From Kribbella pittospori (GTDB lineage: Bacteria > Actinomycetota > Actinomycetes > Propionibacteriales > Kribbellaceae), in the NCBI RefSeq assembly GCF_004331465.1, contig NZ_SJKB01000031.1, positions 1-43,052 on the forward strand: DNA of 43,052 nucleotides, read 5' to 3'. Every line of letters starts with the position of its first letter. The stretch's first letter is position 1. Below are positions 30,862-38,742 of this stretch, one piece after another. The notes under the pieces were generated by a model that was given only the letters and a program-made list of their open reading frames with translations, did no database searches and was not told the origin of the DNA. A program made the position numbers and the translations under genes.

Positions 30862-32004
30862 TCAGCCGAAGCGCAGCGGATCGATGAAGGAGACGTCGGC
30901 GTACGGCGTCTCCTTCGTCGTGAGTTGGGCGAGCACTTCGCCGAGTCCCGCGCAGTGCTTGAACCCGTGCCCGCTGTCCCCGCCGGCGACGACGACACGC
31001 TCGTCGTACCGCCCGATCAGGAACTGGCCGTCCGGCGAATCGGTGACCATGCACGGGATCGCCTTCACCGGCGCGGGATCCAGCCCCGGGAACGCCCGGC
31101 CGACCACCGATGCAAGCTCGGCGATGTCGTCGAGAGGATGGATGTAGCGATCGAGCTCGTCCGCGTCGAACCCGTTCTCCCGCTCACGACCGCCATGCAG
31201 GCCGACCTTCACACCGAAGTCCTCGTCGGACCCGTGACCCCACAGTCCGCGCCCGTCGGCGAACTCCCAGATGAACGACGGGAACGCCTCGAGCCGGAAC
31301 GCCTCCGACTCGGGGTCTTGCGGCCGGAACCAGAACAGCGGCGTACGTCGCGGTGACAGCGGCAGCGCCGGCACGAGCTTGCCCAGCCAGGCGCCAGTGC
31401 AGACGACGACCTGCTCCGCCCTGAACTCGACCGTCGGCGTCCGGACCACCACGCCGTCGGATCCGGGCTCGATCGCCGTCACCATCGTGTGCGGATACAC
31501 CGTCGCGCCCAGTCGCTGCGCCTCGGCGACCTGCGCGCGGACGGTCGGCTCGGCGTAGCAGATCCCCGCGTCCGGGTCCCAGACCGCGACCTCGTCGGCA
31601 GCCAGTCCGCCGTACTGCGGGAAGCGCGAGCGCAGCTCGTCGTGCGAGAGCTCCGTGGCCTGTGCGCCCGACTCGGTTGCGGCTCGGCGCGCGCCACTGA
31701 CCGGACTGCTGTTGGGACCACCGACGTTAAGCGAGCCGGTCTGGCGGACGTACACCTGCCCGGTCCGCTCCCCCAATTCGGTCCACAGCTCCAGCGACTT
31801 CCGCGCGATCGGGGTCAGCGCCGGGTGCTCCAGGCACGCGACCCGGAACAACCGTGTGGTCCCGTGCGACGAGCCGAACGCGTGCCCGATCGCCTGCCGC
31901 TCGATCCCCACGACGTTCACTCCACGCGCGGCCAGCCGCCACAGCGCCGCCGACCCGAACGCACCCAACCCGACAACGACGACGTCCGCCCGCAAACTCT
32001 CCAT
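30862..32004 (-). CDS. Sarcosine oxidase/N-methyltryptophan oxidase-like flavoenzyme
   Basis: A 380-residue FAD enzyme of the DAO/MSOX family. The dinucleotide motif VVVVGLGAFGSAALWRLAARG is at about 8-28, and FGSSHGTTRLFRVACLEH near 43-60. Cys318 in AIPCMVTDSPDGQF corresponds in position to Cys315, the covalent FAD ligand of Bacillus sarcosine oxidase. VVVAGGDSGHGFKHCAGLGEVLAQL closes the nucleotide site. It oxidises an N-methyl amino acid or similar amine. It follows the VOC gene by 9 bp on the same strand and is probably co-transcribed with it. It converges on the chelatase gene with a 38-bp gap. Confidence 0.9.
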   Translation of the reverse strand: MESLRADVVVVGLGAFGSAALWRLAARGVNVVGIERQAIGHAFGSSHGTTRLFRVACLEHPALTPIARKSLELWTELGERTGQVYVRQTGSLNVGGPNSSPVSGARRAATESGAQATELSHDELRSRFPQYGGLAADEVAVWDPDAGICYAEPTVRAQVAEAQRLGATVYPHTMVTAIEPGSDGVVVRTPTVEFRAEQVVVCTGAWLGKLVPALPLSPRRTPLFWFRPQDPESEAFRLEAFPSFIWEFADGRGLWGHGSDEDFGVKVGLHGGRERENGFDADELDRYIHPLDDIAELASVVGRAFPGLDPAPVKAIPCMVTDSPDGQFLIGRYDERVVVAGGDSGHGFKHCAGLGEVLAQLTTKETPYADVSFIDPLRFG

Positions 32005-32013
32005 GCTCGACCG

Positions 32014-32394
32014 TTACCGGCTCTGCACCAGTTGAATCGGATTTCCGTCCGGATCCGCGATCCACGCGATCCGCAGGCTGGCGAGCCAGTCGTGTGGCGC
32101 GGACAGCGACGCGCAGCCGGCCGCGGTCAGGCGGGCGAACTCGCCATCGGTGTCCTCGCACCAGAGCACGAGCTCGGCGGCCCGGCCGGTCAGATCTGGT
32201 GAGAGGCCGTGGTCCTTGCGTGCGGAGGCGACGTCGGCGATCCCGAGGTTGAAGCCCTCGAGGACCAGCTCGACATGGATCGGATCGCCCTCGGGCGGGT
32301 GCTGGAAGCGTTGCGCGAAGCCGAGGCCGAGGTAGAAGTCGCGCAGCACCGGGAGCTGCTCGGAGTAGAACGTGATCTGGGGTGCCCTGAACAT
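32014..32394 (-). CDS. VOC/glyoxalase-family protein
   Basis: A 126-residue single VOC unit with the paired beta-alpha-beta-beta-beta modules: ITFYSEQLPVLRDFYLGLGF, HVELVLEGFNLGIADV, AELVLWCEDTDGEFARLTAAGC and RIAWIADPDGNPIQLVQ. The metal ligands cannot be assigned with certainty; members are dioxygenases, isomerases or resistance proteins. ATG 32394 follows AAAGGATCGG. It is on the same strand as, and 9 bp from, the sarcosine oxidase-like gene. It is divergent from the ribbon-helix-helix gene across 58 bp. Confidence 0.88.
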   Translation of the reverse strand: MFRAPQITFYSEQLPVLRDFYLGLGFAQRFQHPPEGDPIHVELVLEGFNLGIADVASARKDHGLSPDLTGRAAELVLWCEDTDGEFARLTAAGCASLSAPHDWLASLRIAWIADPDGNPIQLVQSR

Positions 32395-32428
32395 GCCGCC
32401 GATCCTTTCACGAGATCTTGCGGGCCGA

Positions 32429-32445
32429 AGATAGCGTGATATCTT
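32429..32445 (+). promoter_or_regulatory. Leaderless promoter with an overlapping palindrome for the RHH gene
   Basis: TATCTT (32440-32445) lies 7 bases before ATG 32453. AGATA-N6-TATCT (32429-32444) is an inverted repeat overlapping it. A GATAGC repeat at 32430-32435 and 32446-32451 adds a second half-site. A ribbon-helix-helix protein could bind here and autoregulate. Confidence 0.6.
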
Positions 32446-32452
32446 GATAGCT

Positions 32453-32680
32453 ATGACGAAGGATGCGACGAAGAACATCCTGTTGCGGCTGGATCCGGAG
32501 TTGGCGGAGCGGCTGCAGACGGTGGCCTCGGTTGAGGGCCGGTCGGTGTCCGACGTGGCGCGCGAAGCGATCGCCGCGCTGGTCGACCAGCGGCGCGAGG
32601 ACAGCCGCTTCAGCCAGTTGCTGGAGGAGAACCTCGCGCGGCACGAGCAGTCGCTACGCCGGCTCCGCGGAGACGACTGA
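32453..32680 (+). CDS. Ribbon-helix-helix (Arc/CopG-like) DNA-binding protein
   Basis: A 75-residue protein with an N-terminal beta strand KNILLRLDPELAERLQTVASVEGRSVSDVAREAIAALVDQRRED, the strand-helix-helix signature of Arc/MetJ/CopG antitoxin-type regulators. The C-terminal about 25 residues are charged and could contact the downstream product. ATG 32453 is favoured by TATCTT 7 bases upstream; TTG 32444 is less likely. Its stop overlaps the start of the Doc-ClpN gene by one base (TGATG). The arrangement is like an antitoxin followed by its toxin. Confidence 0.87.
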   Translation: MTKDATKNILLRLDPELAERLQTVASVEGRSVSDVAREAIAALVDQRREDSRFSQLLEENLARHEQSLRRLRGDD

Positions 32681-33774
32681 TGCGCTACCTCGGCGTGTAC
32701 GACGTCCTGGCGGTGGCCGCCCGGGTGCTCCGGTGCGACTCCGAGGACGCCGTACGCCGGACCGACCTGGACGCGGTCGAACGCGCGCTGTCCGACGTAC
32801 GCCGTACCAGTGGGCTGGCCGAGGCGGCCGGTGTCCTGCTGTCTGGGCTGATCCGGGCGCGTGCGTTCAGCGGAGCGAACCGGACGGTCACTGTCGCGGT
32901 GGTGCTGCAGTTCGTCACGCTCAACCAGGCCGATCTGCGGCTGGAGCCGGTGGACGAACTTGACGACCTACTGGACCGGATCGCGGCCGACGAGACCAAC
33001 CGGCACGAGGTCGCCGGCTTCATCCAGGACCGGCTCGAGCACCTCGGGATGACCGCCGCCGAACTGCACGAGCATCTCCGGCTCGATCTGCTGCTGGAGG
33101 ACGAGATCCCGGCACTACACACCGACTGGCAAGGGATGGGAGAACACATGTTCGAGCACTTCGACGCCGAGGCACGGCGGGCCGTGGTGGAGGCGCAGGA
33201 GGAGGCGCGGAGATTCGACCACACCTTCATCGGGACGGAGCACCTCCTCCTCGGACTGATCGAGGCGAGTCAGGGTGGGGTGGCGAAGATCCTGTCGGAC
33301 AAGGGCATCGCGGCCCCGGCCGTGCGCGACCTGGTGCTGGAGATCATCGGGCGCGGCGAGCACAAGGCCGCGGGCGGACACATCCCGTTCACCCCCCGGG
33401 CCAAGCACGCGCTCGAGCAGGCGTACAAGGAGTCGCGCCGGCTGGGAGCCGAGCAGCTCGGTCCGGAGCACCTGCTGCTCGCCCTGATCCGCGACGGCGA
33501 AGGCGTCGCCGCGCAAGTCCTGACGAGGCTCGGCGGCACGCTCGACGAGCTCCGCGAGCGGATCGAGCAGTGGATCGACCGCCGCCACCGGACCGAGGCG
33601 GTGGTCACCGACATGCTCACCGACGACACGGCATCGAACTGGGCCTCCTTCGGCCGACGGCATCACCTGATCGCCGAGCTCAACGCCGTACTGGACGAGA
33701 ACGAGCGCCTGCACGAGCAGGTCGCGCGGCTACGCGACCTGCTCCGCAAACACGACATCGATCCCGACAGCTGA
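32680..33774 (+). CDS. Doc/Fic-like domain fused to ClpC-type N domain
   Basis: A 364-residue cytoplasmic protein. Residues 1-120 resemble Doc: MRYLGVYDVLAVAARVL at the N-terminus and RAFSGANRTVTVAVVLQFVTLN (61-82) in place of the HxFxDGNKRT catalytic loop. The catalytic His, Asp and Lys are replaced (Arg61, Gly65, Arg68), so AMP or phosphate transfer is doubtful. Residues about 157-300 are two Clp N repeats (FIGTEHLLLGLIEASQGGVAKIL and LGPEHLLLALIRDGEGVAAQVL), which in ClpC bind adaptors and substrates. Residues 326-360 are a coiled coil. There is no AAA+ ATPase. Coupled to an RHH gene by a 1-bp overlap; probably a derived toxin-antitoxin-like module. Function unknown. Confidence 0.8.
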   Translation: MRYLGVYDVLAVAARVLRCDSEDAVRRTDLDAVERALSDVRRTSGLAEAAGVLLSGLIRARAFSGANRTVTVAVVLQFVTLNQADLRLEPVDELDDLLDRIAADETNRHEVAGFIQDRLEHLGMTAAELHEHLRLDLLLEDEIPALHTDWQGMGEHMFEHFDAEARRAVVEAQEEARRFDHTFIGTEHLLLGLIEASQGGVAKILSDKGIAAPAVRDLVLEIIGRGEHKAAGGHIPFTPRAKHALEQAYKESRRLGAEQLGPEHLLLALIRDGEGVAAQVLTRLGGTLDELRERIEQWIDRRHRTEAVVTDMLTDDTASNWASFGRRHHLIAELNAVLDENERLHEQVARLRDLLRKHDIDPDS

Positions 33775-33789
33775 GGCGGCCGACAGGGT

Positions 33790-34668
33790 TCAGGTCGCGG
33801 CGAGGCGCTTCTTCTCGACCGCCACGTCGTAGTCGGCCTGCGGCCACTGCGGGTCGAGCGACTTCAACGTCTCCAGGAGGATCGTGGTGACGGCCCAGTT
33901 GCGGTACCACTTGCGGTCGCTGGGGATCACGTACCACGGCGCCTCGGCGCTGTTACAGCGCTCCAGTGCCGCGTGGTAGGCCTCCATGTAGTCGGGCCAC
34001 AGCTTGCGCTCGTCGACGTCGCCCGGGTTGTACTTCCAGTGCTTGGTCGGGTCGTCCAGCCGCGCCTGCAGCCGTTCCCTCTGCTCGTCGGCGGAGATGT
34101 GCAGGTAGCACTTCAGCAGCGTCACGCCGTTCGCGTCCAGCTCGGCCTCGAAGTCGTTGATCTGCTCGTAGCGCCGGTTCCACACGTTCGGGGTGACCAG
34201 GTTGCGGACCCTGGCGATCAGCACGTCCTCGTAGTGCGACCGGTCGAAGATGCCGATCAGACCGGGGTCCGGCAGCGCCTGCTTGATCCGCCACAGGAAG
34301 CCGCGCCGCTTCTCGGCCGGCGTCGGCGCCTTGAACGAGGTGATCTTCAGGCCCTGCGGATCCATCAGGCCCGCACCGTGCCGGATCACGCCGCCCTTGC
34401 CGGACGTGTCCATCCCCTGCAGCACCAGCAGAATGCTGCGCTGCCCGTCCTTGCGCCCCTCGGCGAACAGCTTCTCCTGCCAGTCCGAGATTTCGGCTCC
34501 GAGGGCCTCCAGCGCGAGCTTGCCGTCCTTCTTGGAGCCGTCGAACCCGGTTGTCGCGCGCGTGTCGTACTTCGACAGGTCGACCGGACCCGACGGTACC
34601 CGCAGTTGCGCGGCCAGTCCCCCAGCTTCCGCCTTCTCAGCGTTCTGGCTCTTCTTCTCCTTCGCCAT
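33790..34668 (-). CDS. Polyphosphate kinase 2 (PPK2) family protein
   Basis: A 292-residue P-loop kinase that moves phosphate between polyphosphate and nucleotides. Walker A is GMDTSGKGG (85-93), followed by the lid-region KAPTPAEKRRGFLWRIKQALP and Walker B IFDRSHYEDVLIARV (about 140-154). The C-terminal KWYRNWAVTTILLETLKSLDPQWP is typical of the family. ATG 34668 has AGGA seven bases upstream; ATG 34686 is an alternative adding six residues. The class cannot be fixed without phylogeny. It converges on the Doc-ClpN gene. Confidence 0.92.
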   Translation of the reverse strand: MAKEKKSQNAEKAEAGGLAAQLRVPSGPVDLSKYDTRATTGFDGSKKDGKLALEALGAEISDWQEKLFAEGRKDGQRSILLVLQGMDTSGKGGVIRHGAGLMDPQGLKITSFKAPTPAEKRRGFLWRIKQALPDPGLIGIFDRSHYEDVLIARVRNLVTPNVWNRRYEQINDFEAELDANGVTLLKCYLHISADEQRERLQARLDDPTKHWKYNPGDVDERKLWPDYMEAYHAALERCNSAEAPWYVIPSDRKWYRNWAVTTILLETLKSLDPQWPQADYDVAVEKKRLAAT

Positions 34669-34698
34669 CAGCCCATCCTGCCTCATCCACCCCCGACT

Positions 34699-35307
34699 TC
34701 AGCCGCTTTTGGTACGACGCCACAGCACAACCTCAATGACCACAATCGCGACGAGGCACACGGGGATGGCGACCAGCCCCCAGACCATGCCGCCGAGCGG
34801 GGCGAGGCAGTCCCCGTCGCTGCTCTTGCACGCGGTCGCGTCGTAGTAGGTCAGGCCGGCCAGGAAGGCGACGAACACCAGCGCGACCGACCCGCACAGG
34901 TACGCCGCTACGCGGACAAGCCATCGGCCACCGCCCAGAGCCGCACCGGCCGTCGTCATCAGCACAACCGCAACCAGGGCGAGAACGACCTCCAGTTCTG
35001 CGAGCTCTCCCTCGTCCGATGTCCAGATGAACCGGAATCCGTCGTTCGCGGCGTGCTGCCAGACCAGGAGAGCCAGCAGAATCGCGAGCGCGATCCCCAG
35101 CCAGAGCCGGGCCCGCGGGTCCGCCCAGGCGATGACGACGGCAACGACTGCCAGGATCAGCGCGAGGATGCCGAGCGGGAAGATCCAGCGCTCGCTCCCG
35201 AACCCGGAGACGTCGTCGAACTGGACGAACCGCCCGGCGAACAACAGACCGACGGCGGCGAGGAGGCAGGCCAGCGGCGCAATCCGTCGCCGTGCGTGAC
35301 CGCTCAT
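34699..35307 (-). CDS. Hypothetical five-helix membrane protein
   Basis: A 202-residue integral membrane protein with hydrophobic segments at about 10-26, 42-62, 67-83, 105-125, 130-152 and 172-194. A loop YYDATACKSSDGDCLAPL contains two Cys (likely disulfide outside the cell). Basic residues at both ends suggest an inside location. I recognise no family. It lies between PPK2 and zapE on the same strand, with only 12 bp to ZapE, so it may be co-transcribed with zapE. Confidence 0.8.
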   Translation of the reverse strand: MSGHARRRIAPLACLLAAVGLLFAGRFVQFDDVSGFGSERWIFPLGILALILAVVAVVIAWADPRARLWLGIALAILLALLVWQHAANDGFRFIWTSDEGELAELEVVLALVAVVLMTTAGAALGGGRWLVRVAAYLCGSVALVFVAFLAGLTYYDATACKSSDGDCLAPLGGMVWGLVAIPVCLVAIVVIEVVLWRRTKSG

Positions 35308-35319
35308 GTACTCAGGGAA

Positions 35320-36330
35320 TCATGCCCGGGACAGTGCGATCAATCGCGACAGGGCGCGCAGGTACTTCTTCCGGTAGCCGCCCTTGAGCATCTCGGCGGA
35401 GAACAGCTGATCGAGCGGTACGCCGCCGGCCAGCAGCGGCAGATCCCGGTCGTACATGCGGTCGGCCAGGACCACGAGCCGCAGCGCGACGTTCTCGTCG
35501 GTCAGTGGCCGGATGTCGGTGACCGCGACGGTCTCCACGCCGTCGAGCAGAGCGCCGTACTTGCTCGGGTGCAGCTCGGCCAGGTGGCGGTGCAGGTCGA
35601 CGAAGTGGTCGCACGACGCACCCGGCCGCTCGGCCGCGATCTTCTCGACCTGCTCATCCGGCCGCGGCTCCGGCGCGACCGGCAGCCCACGATGGCGGTA
35701 GTCCGGCCCGTCGATCCGCCGTACGTCGAAGTGGGCGGCGAGAGCCTGGATCTCGCGGAGGAAGTCGATCGCCTGGAACCGGCCCTCGCCCAGCTTGTCC
35801 GGCAACGTGTTCGAGGTCGCGGCCAGCTCGACTCCCGCCGCCACCAGCTGACCCAGCAGACGCGAGATCAGCATGGTGTCGCCAGGATCGTCCAGCTCGA
35901 ACTCATCGATACAGATCAGCCGATACGACGACAGGGCGTCGACGGCAGCGCGCAGACCGAGAGCGCCGACCAAGTTGGTGAGCTCGACGAAGGTGCAGTA
36001 CATCTTCGGCCCGGCCGCCTCGTGCCACAGCGACGCGAGCAAGTGCGTCTTCCCGACGCCGAAGCCGCCGTCCAGGTAGACGCCCGGCTTGCCCATGGGT
36101 GTGGCACCACGTCCGCGCAGACGCGACCAGAAGCTTGGCGCTTGCCGCGGTTGGGCCAACTGCACGGCGCGCTCGGTGAGCACGCTCAGCGCTTCGGCTT
36201 GTGAGGGTTCGTCCGGATCCGGCCGGTACGTCGCGAAGCGGACCTCGGCGAAACGCGGCGGCGGCACGCACTCGGACAGCAGCCGATCGGAACTGACCTC
36301 CGGCCACCGCTCACTCAGCCGGATCACCAT
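35320..36330 (-). CDS. zapE: Cell division protein ZapE (AFG1-like ATPase)
   Basis: A 336-residue P-loop ATPase of the AFG1/ZapE family. Walker A is GGFGVGKTH (88-96) in GVYLDGGFGVGKTHLL, and Walker B is LICIDEFELDDPGDTM (138-153). The sensor region ATSNTLPDKLGEGRFQAIDF and the late motif KGGYRKKYLRALSRL are typical. In E. coli it acts at the division ring under low oxygen; the role in actinobacteria is less clear. The start at 36330 has TAAGGT 6 bases upstream (leaderless). It is divergent from the sugar operon. Confidence 0.93.
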   Translation of the reverse strand: MVIRLSERWPEVSSDRLLSECVPPPRFAEVRFATYRPDPDEPSQAEALSVLTERAVQLAQPRQAPSFWSRLRGRGATPMGKPGVYLDGGFGVGKTHLLASLWHEAAGPKMYCTFVELTNLVGALGLRAAVDALSSYRLICIDEFELDDPGDTMLISRLLGQLVAAGVELAATSNTLPDKLGEGRFQAIDFLREIQALAAHFDVRRIDGPDYRHRGLPVAPEPRPDEQVEKIAAERPGASCDHFVDLHRHLAELHPSKYGALLDGVETVAVTDIRPLTDENVALRLVVLADRMYDRDLPLLAGGVPLDQLFSAEMLKGGYRKKYLRALSRLIALSRA

Positions 36331-36336
36331 GTCTCA

Positions 36337-36342
36337 ACCTTA
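36337..36342 (-). promoter_or_regulatory. Leaderless -10 box of zapE
   Basis: TAAGGT on the minus strand (36342-36337) is 6 bases before ATG 36330; no Shine-Dalgarno is present. Confidence 0.5.
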
Positions 36343-36348
36343 GGGGTT

Positions 36349-36385
36349 ATCCGTTCTGCGGATGACCATCCGTTCTCCTGCGGAT
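36349..36385. repeat. Two tandem short palindromes upstream of the sugar operon
   Basis: ATCCG-N5-CGGAT (36349-36363) and ATCCG-N8-CGGAT (36368-36385) are 19 bp apart. They lie between the zapE and sugar-operon promoters and could be regulator half-sites or hairpins in the zapE upstream region. Confidence 0.6.
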
Positions 36386-36412
36386 GGAAAGGGCGGAAAC
36401 CTGGCTGCGACC

Positions 36413-36443
36413 TTGACCGCTTTCTTACTTTCAGTTAGGAAGT
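36413..36443 (+). promoter_or_regulatory. Sigma-70-type promoter and operator of the sugar operon
   Basis: TTGACC (36413-36418) and TAGGAA (36436-36441) are 17 bases apart. ACTTTC-N5-GGAAGT (36427-36443) is an inverted repeat with one mismatch over the spacer and -10. A sugar-responsive repressor would fit. Confidence 0.6.
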
Positions 36444-36482
36444 TGATGTGAGGTTCGTGAGGTGAGCGACTAGGAGTCGGCG

Positions 36483-37784
36483 ATGGGCGAACGGCACGTA
36501 CGGCGGCGGACAGTACTCAAGGGGGCGGTGGGCGCACTCGGACTGGGGTCCGCGCTCGCGGCCTGCGGTGGCAGTGACAGCGGCGGCGGGACGACCAGCG
36601 GCGGCAAGGCGGTCGTGCGGATGTGGTCCTGGTACAACGACCAGGAGAAGCAGTTCCCCAAGCTGATCGAGAAGTTCGAGGCGGCACACAGCAACATCAA
36701 GATCGAGAACCGGATCTTCGGCACCCCGGACCAGTACCTGCCCGCCCTGCAGGCGGCAGTGGCCGGCGGCGACGTCCCGGAGATCTTCGCGCCGCACACG
36801 CGGGCGCTCACCTACGGGACCGGCGGCGTCTCCGCCGACCTGAAGAAGGATCTCGGTGACGACTTCCTGAAGGACTTCTTCGACTCGGCCAACCAGGAGT
36901 ACACCCTGGACGGCAAGCAGTACGCGGTCGGCTGGATGGCGCAGACGTTCGGGATCTTCTACAACCCGGACCTGCTCAAGCAGGCCGGTGTCGGCGAGGA
37001 CGAGATCGAGACCTGGGACGACCTGATCGCCGCGGCGGCCAAGATCCGGGCCATCGGCAAGCATCCGGTCGCGCTCAGCTGCAACCCGACGACGAGTTCG
37101 CTGGACTTCTTCCTGCCACTCATCACCCAGGTCGCCGACGACCCGACCTTCTACCTCAAGCTCGACCAATTGAAGGACGGGGCGACGTACGAGGACCCGA
37201 AGGTGGTGCAGGCGATCGAGCTGAACAAGAAGATCGTCAAGGCCGGCGTCTTCCAGCCCGGCACCACCGGCACCAGCGGCGAGCAGGCACCGGTGATCTT
37301 CTACACCGGGAAGTCCGCGATGCTGTTCAACGGCTCCTGGACGCCACAGGGCCTGACCACGGACGCGCCGCCGGCCTTCGTGAAGAAGTACAAGGTGATG
37401 AAGACGCCGGCGATCGCGGCCGGCAAGCGGCACTGGACGGCGAACCAGGCCGGCGCCGGCTGGGCGGTCTCGGAGACCAGCAAGAACAAGGACGCCGCGC
37501 TGGAGTTCCTCAAGTTCCTGTACTCCGCGGACGAGTACTCCCCCACCATGAACGAGTCCAACTCGATGCCGGCCACCAAGAGCGCGGCGACCCGGATCGA
37601 GTTGCCGATCATGAAGCAGATGACGTCGTGGCTGCTCGACGGCGACGGCTGCCCGCACATCCCGTTCGGTCCGGGTTCTGTCGCGGCCGGCGATCCACTC
37701 GCGAAGATCTTCGACGGCTCCGGCGATCCGGCAGCGGTCGCGAAGGAGATGCAGCAGGCCGTGCTGAACGCCAAGGGCGGCTGA
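36483..37784 (+). CDS. Sugar ABC transporter substrate-binding lipoprotein
   Basis: A 433-residue extracellular solute-binding protein, family 1. The N-terminus has a twin-arginine start (RRRTVLKG) and a lipobox LAAC with Cys28, so it is probably a Tat-exported lipoprotein. A Ser/Gly linker follows, then the binding domain VVRMWSWYNDQEKQFPKLIEKFEAAHSNIKIENRIF (about 43-80) and WMAQTFGIFYNPDLLKQAG. It captures a sugar for the two permeases that follow after 4 bp. The specific sugar is unknown; the downstream beta-glucosidase suggests beta-glucosides or cello-oligosaccharides. Confidence 0.93.
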   Translation: MGERHVRRRTVLKGAVGALGLGSALAACGGSDSGGGTTSGGKAVVRMWSWYNDQEKQFPKLIEKFEAAHSNIKIENRIFGTPDQYLPALQAAVAGGDVPEIFAPHTRALTYGTGGVSADLKKDLGDDFLKDFFDSANQEYTLDGKQYAVGWMAQTFGIFYNPDLLKQAGVGEDEIETWDDLIAAAAKIRAIGKHPVALSCNPTTSSLDFFLPLITQVADDPTFYLKLDQLKDGATYEDPKVVQAIELNKKIVKAGVFQPGTTGTSGEQAPVIFYTGKSAMLFNGSWTPQGLTTDAPPAFVKKYKVMKTPAIAAGKRHWTANQAGAGWAVSETSKNKDAALEFLKFLYSADEYSPTMNESNSMPATKSAATRIELPIMKQMTSWLLDGDGCPHIPFGPGSVAAGDPLAKIFDGSGDPAAVAKEMQQAVLNAKGG

Positions 37785-37788
37785 TCGG

Positions 37789-38742
37789 ATGGCGACGGCA
37801 ACCTACAAGGCGAGCCGGACCGCGACGGTCGCTTCGCACAAGTTCGGTTCTCCGCTCCGCAGGTCGCAGCGGGTCGCGGGGTACGTGTTCATCGGGCCGA
37901 CGTTCGTGCTGTTCCTGGGCTTCGTGCTCTGGCCGATCCTCTACACGGCGTACCTGAGCCTCACCTCGTGGGGAGGCTTCGGTGCGCCGCGGTTCGTGAA
38001 CTTCGACAACTACAGCCGGATGCTGTCGGACCCGGTCGCGCGCCGGGCGATGATCATCACGCTGGTGCTGACCGCCGTCACGACCGTGCTGCTGACCTTC
38101 ATCGGCCTGGTCACGGCCGTGCTGGTCAACGCGGTCTGGTCGAAGGTCGGGGTGCTGGTCCGGACGATCCTGTTCATCCCCGGCATCGTCTCGTTCGTGG
38201 TGTCGGCGGTGTTGTGGCGGCTGATCTACGACCCGAACATCGGCACGCTGAACCGGTTGCTCGGGGCCATCGGCCTGGACAGCCTGCAGCATGCCTGGCT
38301 GGCCGATCAGAAGACCGTGCTGCCGGCGATCATCGTGGTCACGGTCTGGGGCGGCATCGGCTTCAACATGCTGATCTACTACGCCGGCCTGCAGAGCATC
38401 GACCCGAACCTCTACGAGGCGGCGGCCATGGACGGCGCCAACACCGTCCAGCAGTTCCGCCACATCACCGTCCCGAGCCTGCGGGTCGTCACCGGCCTGA
38501 TCGTCAGCCTCGGCCTGCTGAACGGCTTCAAGGCGTTCGACGTGATCTTCGTGATGACCGGCGGTGGTCCGAACCATGCCAGTGAGGTGCTCGGCACCTA
38601 CCTGTACTCGCTCGCGTTCGGGTCCACCTCGGGCTCGATCCCGCAGCTCGGCTACGCCAGCGCCTTCAGCGTCGTGACGATGGTGCTCTGCACGCTGGCC
38701 GTCATCGCCCAGCTCTGGCTGACGCGGAGGGCGGACCGATGA
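37789..38742 (+). CDS. Sugar ABC transporter permease (MalF-like)
   Basis: A 317-residue membrane permease of the binding-protein-dependent type with about six helices. The EAA loop reads EAAAMDGANTVQQFRHITVPSLRVVTGLIV, which contacts the ATPase. It starts 5 bases after the binding-protein gene and overlaps the second permease gene (ATGA, 38739-38742). The operon has no ATPase; a shared multi-sugar ATPase such as MsiK elsewhere in the genome is likely. Confidence 0.95.
   Translation: MATATYKASRTATVASHKFGSPLRRSQRVAGYVFIGPTFVLFLGFVLWPILYTAYLSLTSWGGFGAPRFVNFDNYSRMLSDPVARRAMIITLVLTAVTTVLLTFIGLVTAVLVNAVWSKVGVLVRTILFIPGIVSFVVSAVLWRLIYDPNIGTLNRLLGAIGLDSLQHAWLADQKTVLPAIIVVTVWGGIGFNMLIYYAGLQSIDPNLYEAAAMDGANTVQQFRHITVPSLRVVTGLIVSLGLLNGFKAFDVIFVMTGGGPNHASEVLGTYLYSLAFGSTSGSIPQLGYASAFSVVTMVLCTLAVIAQLWLTRRADR

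Noticed and set aside
33973..36204. 743-codon plus-strand frame over PPK2, the membrane protein and ZapE
   Set aside because: It spans three genes on the other strand and has shadow composition with no recognisable domain.
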